Positions 1 through 9,446 of a DNA stretch of 50,463 bases are shown piece by piece. Made by a program: the position numbers and the translations under genes. This DNA is from Akkermansia muciniphila (GTDB lineage Bacteria; Verrucomicrobiota; Verrucomicrobiia; Limisphaerales; F1-80-MAGS106). How positions within the stretch are numbered: position 1 is the first letter of the stretch; every line of letters starts with the position of its first letter. Where the stretch lies: the NCBI GenBank assembly GCA_945865375.1, contig CAMBEJ010000021.1, positions 1 to 50,463 on the forward strand, read 5' to 3'. The notes below the pieces were generated by a model. That model searched no databases, had not been told where the DNA came from, and was given only the letters and a program-made list of their open reading frames with translations.

Positions 1-21
1 CTTTGCGTTCTTTGCGGTGAA
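1..21. repeat. Cut arm of a CGCAAAG-type intergenic repeat
   Basis: The first 21 bases are a short tandem of CTTTGCG-type units ending in a GGT (on the other strand, ACC followed by CGCAAAG-type units). It matches in design the ACC-plus-tandem-unit hairpin arms seen near 27063, 43025 and 50068, with a different unit. The partner arm would lie left of the window. The rest of the stretch up to thiG (22-212) shows no credible gene, no thiS and no TPP riboswitch core. Confidence 0.4.
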
Positions 22-212
22 TCGATCTGCCGGATTCAGGATCCATCGTCAAGGGACCAATCTTGCAGCACACGAGCATGGCACCCTGTTTCCAAAACCA
101 CAACGGAGGCCAAATCCTCACTCTCAGGTTACTTTGCGGTCACACACCCCAGCCGAGGGTAGCGGTTTGAAAACGGTTGTAATCCGAGGGGTCGCCCCTA
201 TCGTTGGTGGCT

Positions 213-1001
213 ATGGCAAATCGGCCTTTGGTGATAGCGGGGCGGACATTCCGATCGCGATTGTTTCTTGGGACGGGTAAATTTCCTTCCCCAGAATCGA
301 TGCGTGACGCTTTGGCGGCGAGCGGCACTGAAATCGTGACGGTCGCGTTGCGCCGAGCTGACCTGACGGGGGAAAAGGATCCCTTTGCCAACATTCTGGA
401 GTTCATCGATCCGGATCGTTATCTTCTGCTACCAAACACCAGCGGCGCGATGAACGCTGAGGAAGCGATTCGGCTCGCACGGCTTGCTGTGGCGGCGGGA
501 CTGCCGAAGTGGGTGAAGCTTGAGATTCACCCCGATCCGCGGTATTTATTGCCGGACCCGATCGAAACCCTTCGAGCGTCGGAGGTGCTTGTGCGAGAAG
601 GATTCACAGTGTTACCTTACATCAACGCTGATCCGGTTCTGGCACGGCGGTTGCAGGACGTGGGGGTGGCCACCGTGATGCCCCTCGGTTCGCCGATAGG
701 GTCGCATCGGGGGCTTCAGACCCGTGACCAGATCCGAATCATTGTGGAGCAGGCGACGGTGCCAGTGGTGGTGGACGCGGGCTTGGGAGCACCGAGCCAC
801 GCTGCGGAGGCGATGGAGTTGGGGGCGGACGCGGTGCTTGTGAACACGGCCATTGCGGTGGCGGGGGATCCGAATCGCATGGCCTTGGCGTTCAAGTGGG
901 CTGTGCAAGCGGGTCGCGAAGCCTACGAGGTCGGATTGGGTTTGCCTGCTTGGACGGCAGGCGCGACGAGTCCGCTGACCGCATTTCTCTCTGATTTATA
1001 A
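213..1001 (+). CDS. thiG: Thiazole synthase ThiG
   Basis: ThiG makes the thiazole phosphate half of thiamine from deoxyxylulose 5-phosphate, dehydroglycine and ThiS-thiocarboxylate in the cytoplasm. The protein (262 aa from ATG 213) is close to the family length. It shows the N-terminal LGTGKF motif, the WVKLE segment whose lysine (about residue 102) is the expected Schiff-base residue, [12 protein letters not shown], and the phosphate-binding [18 protein letters not shown] and VLVNTAIA segments. The start is not certain: TTG 204 and GTG 207 are in frame, and a GAGGGG at 186-191 fits the upstream starts better in spacing. ATG 213 gives the usual N-terminus. No thiS or other thiamine gene lies beside it. 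The stop is 2 bases before the heptose kinase start, so it probably heads the housekeeping operon. Confidence 0.95.
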   Translation: MANRPLVIAGRTFRSRLFLGTGKFPSPESMRDALAASGTEIVTVALRRADLTGEKDPFANILEFIDPDRYLLLPNTSGAMNAEEAIRLARLAVAAGLPKWVKLEIHPDPRYLLPDPIETLRASEVLVREGFTVLPYINADPVLARRLQDVGVATVMPLGSPIGSHRGLQTRDQIRIIVEQATVPVVVDAGLGAPSHAAEAMELGADAVLVNTAIAVAGDPNRMALAFKWAVQAGREAYEVGLGLPAWTAGATSPLTAFLSDL

Positions 1002-1003
1002 GC

Positions 1004-2029
1004 ATGAAAACTATTTCCAACGAACGGTTGAGGGAGTTGATGGCGAGTGTCCGCCACACGAGAGTCTTGGTGGTGGGCGACGTGATGCTCGACCAGTTTA
1101 TCTGGGGGACTGTCCATCGAATCTCTCCTGAAGCGCCGGTGCCGGTCGTCGAGTTGGAGCGCGAAAGTTTCATGCCTGGCGGCGCGGCGAATGTCGCGCG
1201 CAATCTCACCGCGCTAGGGTGTCCCGCGGATATTTTTAGCGTTGTTGGCCGCGATGAAGCCGGGCGGAATCTCAGGGGTTTGTTGATCGGGCAGGATGTG
1301 AGCTGTGATGGATTGCTGGAGGATCCGAAGCGAACCACGAGCATCAAAACCCGGGTGATCGCCCATCAGCAGCAGGTGGTGAGAGTTGACCGCGAATCCC
1401 GCGGAGAACTGGACGAGAACGCATGTCGGCGTCTGCTGGTTGCTGTGGACTCCGCCCTGCACAACACGGAAGCGGTGATTGTGGGCGATTATGGAAAAGG
1501 CGTGGTGACGCAACTCTTGTTGGACGAACTGAAAACTCGGTGCCGTGATCGCGGGATCTGGTTGAGCATGGATCCTAAGCCAGTGCATCACTTGGATCTG
1601 AGCGGGCTCTCACTCATCACCCCCAACCGCAAGGAGGCTCATGAGCTGGCCGGGATTTCTGACTGTGGCAAGCATGCGGATCCGCGATCGGATCCGGGGC
1701 TGAAGGCGGTGATGGAGCGGCTTCAGGAACAATTGCAGCCGGTGATACTGCTAGTGACCTTAGGGGAACAGGGGATGATGCTTTCCCAGCGTGGTCAAAA
1801 GCCCTTTCACATCCCGACGATGGCCCGCGAAATTTATGATGTTTCGGGTGCCGGAGACACCGTGATCGCCAGTTTTACGCTCGCGATCGCCGCAGGAGCT
1901 TCCCCGGAGGAAGCGGCGATTTTTTCAAACATCGCGGCGGGCGTGGTGGTGGGTAAAGTGGGCACTGCGACAGCGACCGCCGAGGAGATCATTGAAAGTT
2001 TCCGAACGCAAACACTCCCTGTTGAATGA
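1004..2029 (+). CDS. rfaE1: D-glycero-beta-D-manno-heptose-7-phosphate kinase (HldE N-domain / RfaE1)
   Basis: A PfkB/ribokinase-family sugar kinase that phosphorylates heptose 7-phosphate at C1 for ADP-heptose synthesis (LPS inner core). The 341-aa protein has the N-terminal GDVMLDQFIWG segment and the glycine-rich GGAANVARN motif near residue 55. The C-terminal SGAGDT motif carries the catalytic aspartate and anion hole. It stops after the kinase domain, so this is the split RfaE1 form without the cytidylyltransferase-like adenylyltransferase domain found in E. coli HldE. A separate RfaE2 must lie outside the window. It begins 2 bases after thiG and is followed by the phosphatase of the same pathway 36 bases later. 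Confidence 0.93.
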   Translation: MKTISNERLRELMASVRHTRVLVVGDVMLDQFIWGTVHRISPEAPVPVVELERESFMPGGAANVARNLTALGCPADIFSVVGRDEAGRNLRGLLIGQDVSCDGLLEDPKRTTSIKTRVIAHQQQVVRVDRESRGELDENACRRLLVAVDSALHNTEAVIVGDYGKGVVTQLLLDELKTRCRDRGIWLSMDPKPVHHLDLSGLSLITPNRKEAHELAGISDCGKHADPRSDPGLKAVMERLQEQLQPVILLVTLGEQGMMLSQRGQKPFHIPTMAREIYDVSGAGDTVIASFTLAIAAGASPEEAAIFSNIAAGVVVGKVGTATATAEEIIESFRTQTLPVE

Positions 2030-2065
2030 GGGAAGATTGAGGAAGGTGAGTGGTTAATACGAACT

Positions 2066-2626
2066 ATGTTTAGGATTCCGAAGGCGGTCTTTCTGGATCG
2101 CGATGGGACGTTAAATCAGGAACGACATTATCTTGCCGACCCTGGCAAGGTGGTTCTATTTGCAGGGACCGTCGAGGCGTTGCGTGGGCTCCAGGATCTG
2201 GGGTTCTTGTTGGTCCTTGTGACCAATCAATCGGGGATTGGACGCGGCTACTACACGCTTGATGACATGCATCGAGTCAACGCGCGCATTGCGGAGCTTT
2301 TGGCCATCGAGGGCGTTTTTTTCGCGCACATTTATTTCGCGCCTGAGGCACCGGACCAGCCCAGCCGGGGGCGAAAACCCTCGCCCAGTTTCCTCTTTGA
2401 TGCGCGCGACGAGCTGGGCGTCGATCTGTCGCGAAGCTACATGATCGGTGACAAGATGCTGGATTTAGAGTGCGGATGGAACGCGGGTGTGCGACGATGC
2501 CTTTTGGTTCGAACAGGCTACGGCCAAGATGTGGAGCAAGGCGGCGACGCGCGATTGGCCATGGCGACTGTTGTGGACGGGTTGCCCCAGGCTGCGGAGT
2601 GGATCCGCAACGATGGGTCGTTGTAG
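2066..2626 (+). CDS. gmhB: D-glycero-D-manno-heptose-1,7-bisphosphate 7-phosphatase (GmhB-like HAD phosphatase)
   Basis: A HAD-superfamily phosphatase of 186 aa, the expected size for GmhB, which removes the 7-phosphate from heptose 1,7-bisphosphate before adenylyl transfer. Motif I is FLDRDGTLN (nucleophile and acid/base aspartates), motif II is VTNQSGIGRG, and the C-terminal GDKMLDLECG supplies the motif IV acidic pair. The loop that usually holds the Cys/His zinc site (C-x-H ... C-x-C-RKP) reads YFAPEAPDQPSRGRKPSPS here, so the usual zinc ligands appear to be absent. The position between heptose kinase and kdsB supports the pathway assignment. The alternative is the HisB N-domain relative, but no histidine genes are nearby. 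Confidence 0.88.
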   Translation: MFRIPKAVFLDRDGTLNQERHYLADPGKVVLFAGTVEALRGLQDLGFLLVLVTNQSGIGRGYYTLDDMHRVNARIAELLAIEGVFFAHIYFAPEAPDQPSRGRKPSPSFLFDARDELGVDLSRSYMIGDKMLDLECGWNAGVRRCLLVRTGYGQDVEQGGDARLAMATVVDGLPQAAEWIRNDGSL

Positions 2627-2630
2627 CTCT

Positions 2631-3386
2631 ATGAAGACATTGGGAATTATCCCTGCCCGGTACGCCTCCACACGATTCCCCGGCAAACCGTTGGCTAAAA
2701 TCGCCGGTAAACCATTGATCCAATGGGTTGTGGAACGGTGTCAACTGTCGAAAGCCCTTTGCGAGGTCATCGTGGCCACGGATGACGATCGGATCCGCGA
2801 GGTTGCGGAATTGTTTTGTTCGGTGGAGATGACCCGGTCTGATCACCCCAGCGGTTCCGATCGTATCGCCGAAGTGGCCAGGAGGAGGGACTGCGACGCC
2901 GTGGTCAACATCCAGGGTGACGAGCCTTTGATCGATCCCGATGTGATCGATGCCGTGGCGGGAGCTTTGATCCAGGATCCGATGTCCACGGCGGCGACGT
3001 GGATACGGGATCTCGGGGATTATGAGGACCCGAACGTAGTCAAAGTCGTGGTGAACCAACGGGGCCAGGCTTTATATTTTTCGAGGCGTACGATTCCGTA
3101 TCTGCGGGATGCTGTTGGCAGCTCTGTGGAAGTGCAACTGGCTGCATTTTCATTTTTGAAACATCTGGGGATATACGGGTATCGGCGTGCGACTTTGTTG
3201 GAGCTGGTTGGGTATCCCGTTTCACCGCTCGAACGGGCGGAGAAGCTTGAGCAATTGAGGGCCTTGGACCATGGGATTTCGATTGGCGTTGTGAGGGTGG
3301 ATGCGGAGAGCGTGGGCGTGGATGTGCCAGGGGATGTGGCACGGGCGGAGACCAGGTTGAGGCATTTGGGGCTGGCAACATTATGA
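2631..3386 (+). CDS. kdsB: 3-deoxy-manno-octulosonate cytidylyltransferase (CMP-Kdo synthetase)
   Basis: KdsB activates Kdo with CTP to form CMP-Kdo for lipid A-core assembly. The protein is 251 aa, normal for the family. The N-terminus has the nucleotide-binding [17 protein letters not shown] motif. [11 protein letters not shown] is the conserved metal/substrate segment, and a [14 protein letters not shown] segment is near the C-terminus. The open frame extends upstream into gmhB, but ATG 2631, four bases after the gmhB stop, gives the canonical N-terminus directly before GIIPARY. The stop overlaps the pyrG start (ATGA at 3383), which implies translational coupling of CMP-Kdo synthetase with the enzyme that supplies its CTP. 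Confidence 0.96.
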   Translation: MKTLGIIPARYASTRFPGKPLAKIAGKPLIQWVVERCQLSKALCEVIVATDDDRIREVAELFCSVEMTRSDHPSGSDRIAEVARRRDCDAVVNIQGDEPLIDPDVIDAVAGALIQDPMSTAATWIRDLGDYEDPNVVKVVVNQRGQALYFSRRTIPYLRDAVGSSVEVQLAAFSFLKHLGIYGYRRATLLELVGYPVSPLERAEKLEQLRALDHGISIGVVRVDAESVGVDVPGDVARAETRLRHLGLATL

Positions 3387-4996
3387 AATACATTTTTGTG
3401 ACAGGCGGCGTGGTGAGTTCCCTGGGCAAAGGCCTGACGGCGGCAGCGTTGGGGACACTGCTGGAGAGTCGCGGGCTCAAAGTCGCGTTGCAGAAATTCG
3501 ACCCCTACCTGAATGTGGATCCCGGCACTATGAGCCCGTATCAGCACGGGGAGGTGTATGTTCTGGACGATGGCGCGGAGACAGACCTTGACTTAGGCCA
3601 TTACGAGAGGTTCACGAACACCAAGCTGACCCGGTTCAACAACCTCACGAGCGGGCAGGTGTACCAGACCGTCCTGGACAAAGAACGGCGCGGGGAATAT
3701 CTCGGCAAAACTGTTCAGGTGATTCCGCATGTGACCGACGAAATACTGAACCGAATTCACCAGATCGCTGAACAATCGAAGGCGGATGTGCTCATTACGG
3801 AGATTGGGGGGACAACCGGGGACATCGAAGGGTTGCCTTTTTTGGAGGCGATCCGGGAGTTTGCGCTGGGTGTGGGTTACAACAACACCTTGTTTTTGCA
3901 TGTCACCTATGTGCCGTTCATCAAGGCAGCGGGTGAGCTGAAGACCAAACCCACGCAGCAATCGGTTGCCAAATTGCGTGAGATCGGCATCGTTCCACAT
4001 ATCCTCGTGTGCCGTTGCGAGCAATCGCTCAGCGCGGAGTTGCGCAAGAAGATTTCCCTGTTTTGCAATGTTCCCTATGAGGCGGTGATTGAGGAGAAGG
4101 ACGTGGACCATAGCATTTACGAAGTGCCGTTGATGCTTCAGAGGGAACGGATGGACGAGCTGGTATGCCGGCTGCTGCACATGGAAACGCCGCCGGCGCA
4201 GATGGCGCACTGGCAGGAGATCATCCGCAAACTTATTGCGCCGCAGCACCGTGTCAGGATCGCCGTTGTGGGCAAATACATCGAGCTGAACGATGCCTAC
4301 AAATCGGTTTATGAGGCGATCATCCACGGCGGCATCGCCAACGATAGTGGCGTGGAGATCGAGAAGATCGAGGCGGAGACAATCGAGAAAGAGGGCGCGG
4401 ACAAATTCTTAAACCGAGTTGGCGGCATCCTTGTACCGGGGGGGTTTGGCGAGCGCGGGACCGAGGGCAAGATTCTGGCGACTCAATATGCGCGCGAGAA
4501 AAAGATTCCTTACCTCGGTCTGTGCCTGGGAATGCAGATCGCCACGATTGAGTTCGCGCGGAATGTTCTGAAGCTCAAAGGGGCGCATTCCACGGAGTTC
4601 GACCCGGCTACGGAACACCCGGTAATCGCCTTGATGGACGACCAGAAGAATGTGACAACCAAGGGAGGCACCATGCGTTTAGGGGCGCAGATCTGTCACC
4701 TGACGCCGGGGAGCAAGGCGGAGGCTCTTTACGGGGTGCCCACGGTGAGCGAACGGCACAGGCACCGTTACGAGTTCAATAGCGCTTACCGCGCCCAATT
4801 TGAACAGGCCGGATTTATTTTTAGCGGGAAAACTGCGGATGGGAAATTGGCCGAACTGATCGAGCTGCGCGATCATCCGTTCTTTTTGGCATGCCAGTTT
4901 CATCCTGAGTTCCAGAGTAAACCAAACTCTCCACACCCGCTTTTTCGAGGGTTCATCGCCGCCAGCCATAAATATTCGCATCAGAAGGCGGTCTAG
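3383..4996 (+). CDS. pyrG: CTP synthase
   Basis: CTP synthase converts UTP to CTP with ATP and glutamine. The 537-aa protein has the typical two-domain length. The N-terminal synthetase domain begins [17 protein letters not shown] and carries [19 protein letters not shown]. The C-terminal class I glutamine amidotransferase domain has the LGLCLGMQ nucleophile elbow (Cys at about residue 381) and the HPEFQSKP histidine/glutamate motif. It overlaps kdsB by 4 bases and folC follows directly after its stop, so the three are probably cotranscribed. Confidence 0.98.
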   Translation: MKYIFVTGGVVSSLGKGLTAAALGTLLESRGLKVALQKFDPYLNVDPGTMSPYQHGEVYVLDDGAETDLDLGHYERFTNTKLTRFNNLTSGQVYQTVLDKERRGEYLGKTVQVIPHVTDEILNRIHQIAEQSKADVLITEIGGTTGDIEGLPFLEAIREFALGVGYNNTLFLHVTYVPFIKAAGELKTKPTQQSVAKLREIGIVPHILVCRCEQSLSAELRKKISLFCNVPYEAVIEEKDVDHSIYEVPLMLQRERMDELVCRLLHMETPPAQMAHWQEIIRKLIAPQHRVRIAVVGKYIELNDAYKSVYEAIIHGGIANDSGVEIEKIEAETIEKEGADKFLNRVGGILVPGGFGERGTEGKILATQYAREKKIPYLGLCLGMQIATIEFARNVLKLKGAHSTEFDPATEHPVIALMDDQKNVTTKGGTMRLGAQICHLTPGSKAEALYGVPTVSERHRHRYEFNSAYRAQFEQAGFIFSGKTADGKLAELIELRDHPFFLACQFHPEFQSKPNSPHPLFRGFIAASHKYSHQKAV

Positions 4997-6313
4997 GTGA
5001 CTTACGACCAGGCAATCGAATACCTCTACGGTTTAGGCTTGTTTGGAGCCAAGCCTGGATTGGAGAGGGCACTGAGGCTAGCAGATTTGGCGGGCAATCC
5101 CCAGAAGCGGCTTCGGTTCATCCACGTTGCGGGCACGAACGGAAAGGGATCCACGTGCGCCATGCTCGAGAGTGTGTATCGCAGCTCTGGATTGAAAGTG
5201 GGGTTGTTCACTTCTCCCCATCTTGTTTCTTTCTCCGAGAGGATCCAGATCAACCGCTTCCCGGTTTCGCCTTCTGATGTGGTGGATTTGGTGCGTCGCG
5301 TCCAGGCCTGGATCGCCCATGGTTGGGCATCCCCGGCCTCGCTCGGAACGTATGAGGATCATCCCACCTTTTTTGAGGTCGTCACCATCCTGGCCTTGAT
5401 CTATTTCGCCGAACAACGATGCGATCTCGTCATCTGGGAAACGGGATTGGGGGGGCGCCTCGACGCGACCAATATTGTGACGCCTCTTGCGAGCGTGGTG
5501 ACCAATGTCCAGTGGGATCATCAACAGTGGCTTGGTGGCACGCTGAGAGAGATCGCTTTTGAGAAGGCCGGAATTTTCAAGCCAGGGGTGCCCGCTTTTA
5601 TGGCTGCCACCGAACACGAGGCGGTGGAGGAAATCCGAAGGGTCGCGCTTGAACTCCATATTCCCCTCGAGGAGGTCACCCAAAACGATCTGGCACGACT
5701 AGGCCTTGATGTCGTTCCGATTCCATTATTCGGGGCTCATCAAAGACTCAATGCAGCCCTTGCTGCGTGCGTTATCCGTGGCTTGAACTTCCAACTGCCT
5801 GTTCCGCACACCGCGCTTTGTGAGGGGCTAAGCCAGGTTGCTTGGCGAGGCCGCTTTGAGGTCTTCAAGCGCCCTAGCGGAGGGATTGTGGTGGTCGATG
5901 GTGCCCACAATCCTGCCGGTGCTTCGGCCCTCCGCGAGGCTCTCACAATCCGTTACCCCAATGTGACCTGTTGCATGATCTTCGGAGTCTTGTCTGACAA
6001 GGATTGGCCTTCGATCATCCGATCGCTCGCCTCATTGCCTCACAGGGTGCTCCTGGTCCCCGTCCGAAGCGAGCGGAGCGCCAACCCGACGGATTTGAAG
6101 GCGGCGTGGGCCGAATTAAATCCCTGTTGCCAAATCCAATCCCCAACCCATCTGCGTGAAGCTCTCGAGATGTCTTCAACCGAACCGCTGACAGTTGTAT
6201 TGGGATCGCTCTTCTTGGTCGGGGAAGCCCTGCGACTCCTGAATGCTCCAGCACCCGCCGAGGCTGCCTTCGACGAATCTGCACTGAACGAATGGGGAGG
6301 GATCAGGAACTAG
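4997..6313 (+). CDS. folC: Bifunctional folylpolyglutamate synthase / dihydrofolate synthase
   Basis: FolC adds glutamate to dihydropteroate and/or folates with ATP. The 438-aa protein shows the Mur-ligase-type P-loop GTNGKGST near residue 48, then LFTSPHL, WETGLGGRLDATN and the linker histidine segment VVDGAHNPAGA. These are the standard FolC landmarks. It uses a GTG start immediately after the pyrG TAG, with no spacer. No earlier in-frame start avoids pyrG, and the N-terminus (MTYDQAIEYLYGL) is canonical. It is the last gene of the housekeeping run and is convergent with the FmdB gene. Confidence 0.95.
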   Translation: MTYDQAIEYLYGLGLFGAKPGLERALRLADLAGNPQKRLRFIHVAGTNGKGSTCAMLESVYRSSGLKVGLFTSPHLVSFSERIQINRFPVSPSDVVDLVRRVQAWIAHGWASPASLGTYEDHPTFFEVVTILALIYFAEQRCDLVIWETGLGGRLDATNIVTPLASVVTNVQWDHQQWLGGTLREIAFEKAGIFKPGVPAFMAATEHEAVEEIRRVALELHIPLEEVTQNDLARLGLDVVPIPLFGAHQRLNAALAACVIRGLNFQLPVPHTALCEGLSQVAWRGRFEVFKRPSGGIVVVDGAHNPAGASALREALTIRYPNVTCCMIFGVLSDKDWPSIIRSLASLPHRVLLVPVRSERSANPTDLKAAWAELNPCCQIQSPTHLREALEMSSTEPLTVVLGSLFLVGEALRLLNAPAPAEAAFDESALNEWGGIRN

Positions 6314-6332
6314 AAGAGACGACGGAGGTCGT

Positions 6333-6361
6333 GGTGGGGCTCGAATGGATCTCGCCCCACC
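6333..6361. terminator. Possible shared hairpin between folC and the FmdB gene
   Basis: GGTGGGGC (6333-6340) and GCCCCACC (6354-6361) form an 8-bp perfect stem with a 13-base loop in the gap between two convergent genes. There is no T-tract on either side, so intrinsic termination is only a possibility. Confidence 0.3.
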
Positions 6362-6374
6362 AGTCGGCAGGGAA

Positions 6375-6770
6375 CTATTTCGTCGATTCGGATTTTTTGG
6401 AAGTGGGTGCCGCGGAGGATGTCGAAGGGGTTGTCGGTGCCGGTGTCGATGAGGGAGGCGAGGGGGGAGCCGGAGATGCCCCTTTGCCGCTGTCGCTCGA
6501 TGGTTTGGTGGAGGCAACGGGGTTGGACGCGGCGCTATCGCTCTTGGCGGCGGCTTTGTAACTGTCACTTCGGTAATCCGTGATATAAAATCCGCTTCCT
6601 TTGAAGATGAGACCAGATCCGCCGCCGACGCCGCGCTTCACCTTACCTTTTCCCCATTTCTTTTGGCCGCACTTGTCCTTGGGGCATTTTGACAACGTTT
6701 TCTCGGTCATCGACTGATAGACATCGAACCGGTGGTCGCATTTTTCACAGAAGTATTCGTAAGTAGGCAT
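6375..6770 (-). CDS. FmdB-family zinc ribbon protein with Ser/Pro/Thr-rich tail
   Basis: The first 45 residues form the FmdB/putative regulatory zinc ribbon: MPTYEYFCEKCDHRFDVYQS with a CxxC knuckle, followed by a second Cys pair (SKCPKDKCG). The next segment is glycine-rich (GVGGGSGLIFKGSGFYITDY), as in typical FmdB proteins, where GSGFYxTDY is conserved. The last 55 or so residues are low-complexity Ser/Pro/Thr/Ala/Lys, common in planctomycete and verrucomicrobial members. Its molecular function is unknown. The family name comes from a formamidase operon and does not prove regulation. It is 131 aa and a single gene convergent with folC. Confidence 0.88.
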   Translation of the reverse strand: MPTYEYFCEKCDHRFDVYQSMTEKTLSKCPKDKCGQKKWGKGKVKRGVGGGSGLIFKGSGFYITDYRSDSYKAAAKSDSAASNPVASTKPSSDSGKGASPAPPSPPSSTPAPTTPSTSSAAPTSKKSESTK

Positions 6771-7001
6771 AGAGCAAAGGTCGTAGGATAGGCATGGCGC
6801 AGTAAACTATGCAACCACGGTGAAGCCTTTCCCAGCAGATCAGGGCACCTCTCCGGATGAGGACGACAAGCGGTGGGGCATTGGGCTTCTGACACGTCGG
6901 TTGCTGCCTTCCGCTGAAGGCGGCTATTCGCTTGCCCGAGTTTGACTGCGAGGGCAGTTTCGAAAGGAAGCTGATCGCTTCGACCTGGGTGGGGCTGAAA
7001 A

Positions 7002-9383
7002 ATGGTTATCGTTTCGTGTGTGAGCGCTTTTTCAAAAAGACTGTTTGTCCTTATACTCTGCATCCTTCTGGCTCTTGGATGGGCGGTGACCTTGATTCGC
7101 AAGCAGCCCGCTTCTCTGCCCCCTCCAAATCCCATCAAACCGGGCAACAGGATGAGCGATGAGCTCGCCGCGTCACTCGCAGGGCTTGAGGCGCGGGAGC
7201 GCATGGCGGCTGAGACTTTTTGGGCAAGAGAACTGCTCGCGCAGAAATGCGGCGGCACCTTTGAGGCACTGTGGGATTCGATCAACATGGCGACGAACAA
7301 GTGGGGCCTCGTGGCATCCTTTCCCATCGGTGAAATCGTCTTGAGCAGGTGGGGCCCGCCGCAAAAGCTCCCTCACGGAATCGAACGACGGGAGCCGGTT
7401 GGAGCCACGACGGCGATGAATCAGACGGAATGGGCCCGCTTTGTCGATGAATCGAGACGCGCAGGCTGGCAGTTGGCACAAGTGGAGTTTCGCCACAATC
7501 GATTCGAGATCGACGAGATCGGCCAACCGAAGCAGAGCACCTTTTATTTTTCCGCCCACATCACGAATTCACTGCATCCTGACCGCGCAATTCTGGAAGG
7601 TGACCTGACCGTGCAGTGGATGAAGAAACGTCAGGGTGAGGAGGGGGTGTCTGTGAAGAGTCTTGACGCCAGTCGCCTGACCATCAAGCAACATCCGGGC
7701 CCGCCCCCTTTTCAACTCATCCTGTTTGAACAAATCACGCCCCCGGAAAATGCGTATTCAATCGATCCCCTCATTCTCTACGACCTCGATGGCGACGGCT
7801 TGTCGGAGATCATTCTTGCCGCGAAAAACGTGATCTATCGGCGCCTTGGCGGGGGTCGTTACAAGGCTGAGCCGTTGTGCAAACACCCGCCGGGTTTGAT
7901 CTCGTCCGCCATCATCGCGGACTTTGACGGGGACGGGGCGGCAGATTTTCTCTACCTGAAGCACGAAGGATTAGTATTGATCCGAGGCACACCGACCGGA
8001 ACCTTCGACGAGGCCGAGCGCATGGCGTGGTCAGCACCGCACGATCTAAAGTATCCCATGGTGCTGACCGCCGGAGACATCGACCACGACGGCGATCTCG
8101 ACCTATTTCTTGCTCAGTACAAAGTGCCGTACGAGGGCGGCGCCATGCCGACGCCGTTCTATGACGCGAACGACGGGCATCCCGCGTTTTTGCTACGAAA
8201 CGATGGATTTGGGAAGTTTACTGATGCCACCGTGGCGGCGGGTCTTGAGAAGAAGCGGTGGCGCCGATCTTACAGCGCCTCGCTCGTCGACCTCGATGAC
8301 GACGGACATATGGACCTGGTGGTGGTGAGCGATTTCGCTGGGGTTGATCTATACCGGGGCGACGGTCACGGCAACTTCACCGATGTCACCCGCGAATGGG
8401 TGACCAAACCCCACGCGTTCGGAATGGCGCATGCGATGACTGATTTCAACTCCGACGGGCGGCTCGACTTGCTGATGACGGGTATGACATCACCCACGGT
8501 GGACAGGCTGGAACATCTTAGCCTGTGGCGACCAGGCTTCGGCGGAGGTCAAGCGATGCGGTCCCAGGTCATGTTTGGGAATCGGCTTTACATGGCCCGG
8601 CACCAAGGCGGCTTCGAACAAACGGCGGCGAGCGACTCCATCGCGCGTTCAGGATGGTCTTGGGGATGTAGCGCGGCGGATTTCGACAACGACGGTTTTC
8701 CGGACGTTTACATCGCCAACGGTCTCGAGAGCAGGCAGTCGGTTCGCGACTACGAATCCGAGTATTGGCTGCACGACCTGTATGTAGGGAATTCGCAGGT
8801 TGAACCCGTCGCCTATCTTTATTTTAAGACCAAGTTCGGAAGAACGCGAGGGCGCGGCCAGTCCTACGGCGGCTACGAGAAGAACCGATTATTTTTGAAC
8901 CAAAAGGGCGCAAGCTTCATCGAGATTGGCCACCTCATGGGGGTGGCATTGGAGCAGGATTCGCGGAACGTAGTGTCCGATGACCTCGATGGGGACGGAC
9001 GGATGGATCTGGTCGTCACGAGTTTTGAGCAATGGCCTGAAGCGAAACAAACGTTGCGTGTTTACGAGAATGGAATGAAGGAAGGCGGCAACTGGGTCGG
9101 GTTTCGCTTTCGGGAGGAAAGCGGGGGAGGATCACCGATTGGCGTTCGCGTGGTTCTCCACTATAGCGGCCACAGCGCTGTGCGGCAAATCGTGACTGGA
9201 GATTCCTACCGCTCGCAGCACGCGAACACCGTACACTTCGGTTTGGGGGCGGCCACGCGTGTGGACAGCGCGGAGATACTTTGGCCGAATGGCGAGAAGG
9301 CCACGATCCGTGAGCCAGCCTTAAATCGCTACCACCCGATCCACGCACGGTCCTTCCCAGGCAGAATTCGCGCGCCAAAATGA
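7002..9383 (+). CDS. FG-GAP/VCBS repeat protein with C-terminal UnbV/ASPIC domain
   Basis: A 793-aa exported or membrane-anchored protein of the CRTAC1-like class. A hydrophobic segment (about residues 12-32, LFVLILCILLALGWAV) acts as signal peptide or anchor. The next 230 or so residues are unassigned. After that come seven DxDxDG-type calcium loops (for example DLDGDGLSEI, DFDGDGAADF, DIDHDGDLDL, DLDDDGHMDL, DFNSDGRLDL, DFDNDGFPDV, DLDGDGRMDL), consistent with a beta-propeller. The C-terminus (GVRVVLHYSGH ... HFGLGAATRVDSAEILWPNGE) is a UnbV/ASPIC domain. Family members are surface or periplasmic, and their ligand is generally unknown. The 230 bases upstream (6771-7001) hold no other gene that I can support. 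Confidence 0.9.
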   Translation: MVIVSCVSAFSKRLFVLILCILLALGWAVTLIRKQPASLPPPNPIKPGNRMSDELAASLAGLEARERMAAETFWARELLAQKCGGTFEALWDSINMATNKWGLVASFPIGEIVLSRWGPPQKLPHGIERREPVGATTAMNQTEWARFVDESRRAGWQLAQVEFRHNRFEIDEIGQPKQSTFYFSAHITNSLHPDRAILEGDLTVQWMKKRQGEEGVSVKSLDASRLTIKQHPGPPPFQLILFEQITPPENAYSIDPLILYDLDGDGLSEIILAAKNVIYRRLGGGRYKAEPLCKHPPGLISSAIIADFDGDGAADFLYLKHEGLVLIRGTPTGTFDEAERMAWSAPHDLKYPMVLTAGDIDHDGDLDLFLAQYKVPYEGGAMPTPFYDANDGHPAFLLRNDGFGKFTDATVAAGLEKKRWRRSYSASLVDLDDDGHMDLVVVSDFAGVDLYRGDGHGNFTDVTREWVTKPHAFGMAHAMTDFNSDGRLDLLMTGMTSPTVDRLEHLSLWRPGFGGGQAMRSQVMFGNRLYMARHQGGFEQTAASDSIARSGWSWGCSAADFDNDGFPDVYIANGLESRQSVRDYESEYWLHDLYVGNSQVEPVAYLYFKTKFGRTRGRGQSYGGYEKNRLFLNQKGASFIEIGHLMGVALEQDSRNVVSDDLDGDGRMDLVVTSFEQWPEAKQTLRVYENGMKEGGNWVGFRFREESGGGSPIGVRVVLHYSGHSAVRQIVTGDSYRSQHANTVHFGLGAATRVDSAEILWPNGEKATIREPALNRYHPIHARSFPGRIRAPK

Positions 9384-9446
9384 GAACGAACGGGCTCGAG
9401 TGGGTGGGCTTGCCGGAACGTGAGCGAGCTGTCAGGGTAGCAGGGC

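Noticed and set aside
17..280. Open frame of 87 aa before and across the thiG start
   Set aside because: Overlaps thiG in another frame, has no recognisable domain, and its start lies at the edge of a repeat fragment.
2277..3059. 260-aa minus-strand open frame
   Set aside because: Shadow of gmhB and kdsB, both clearly identified. No domain is visible.
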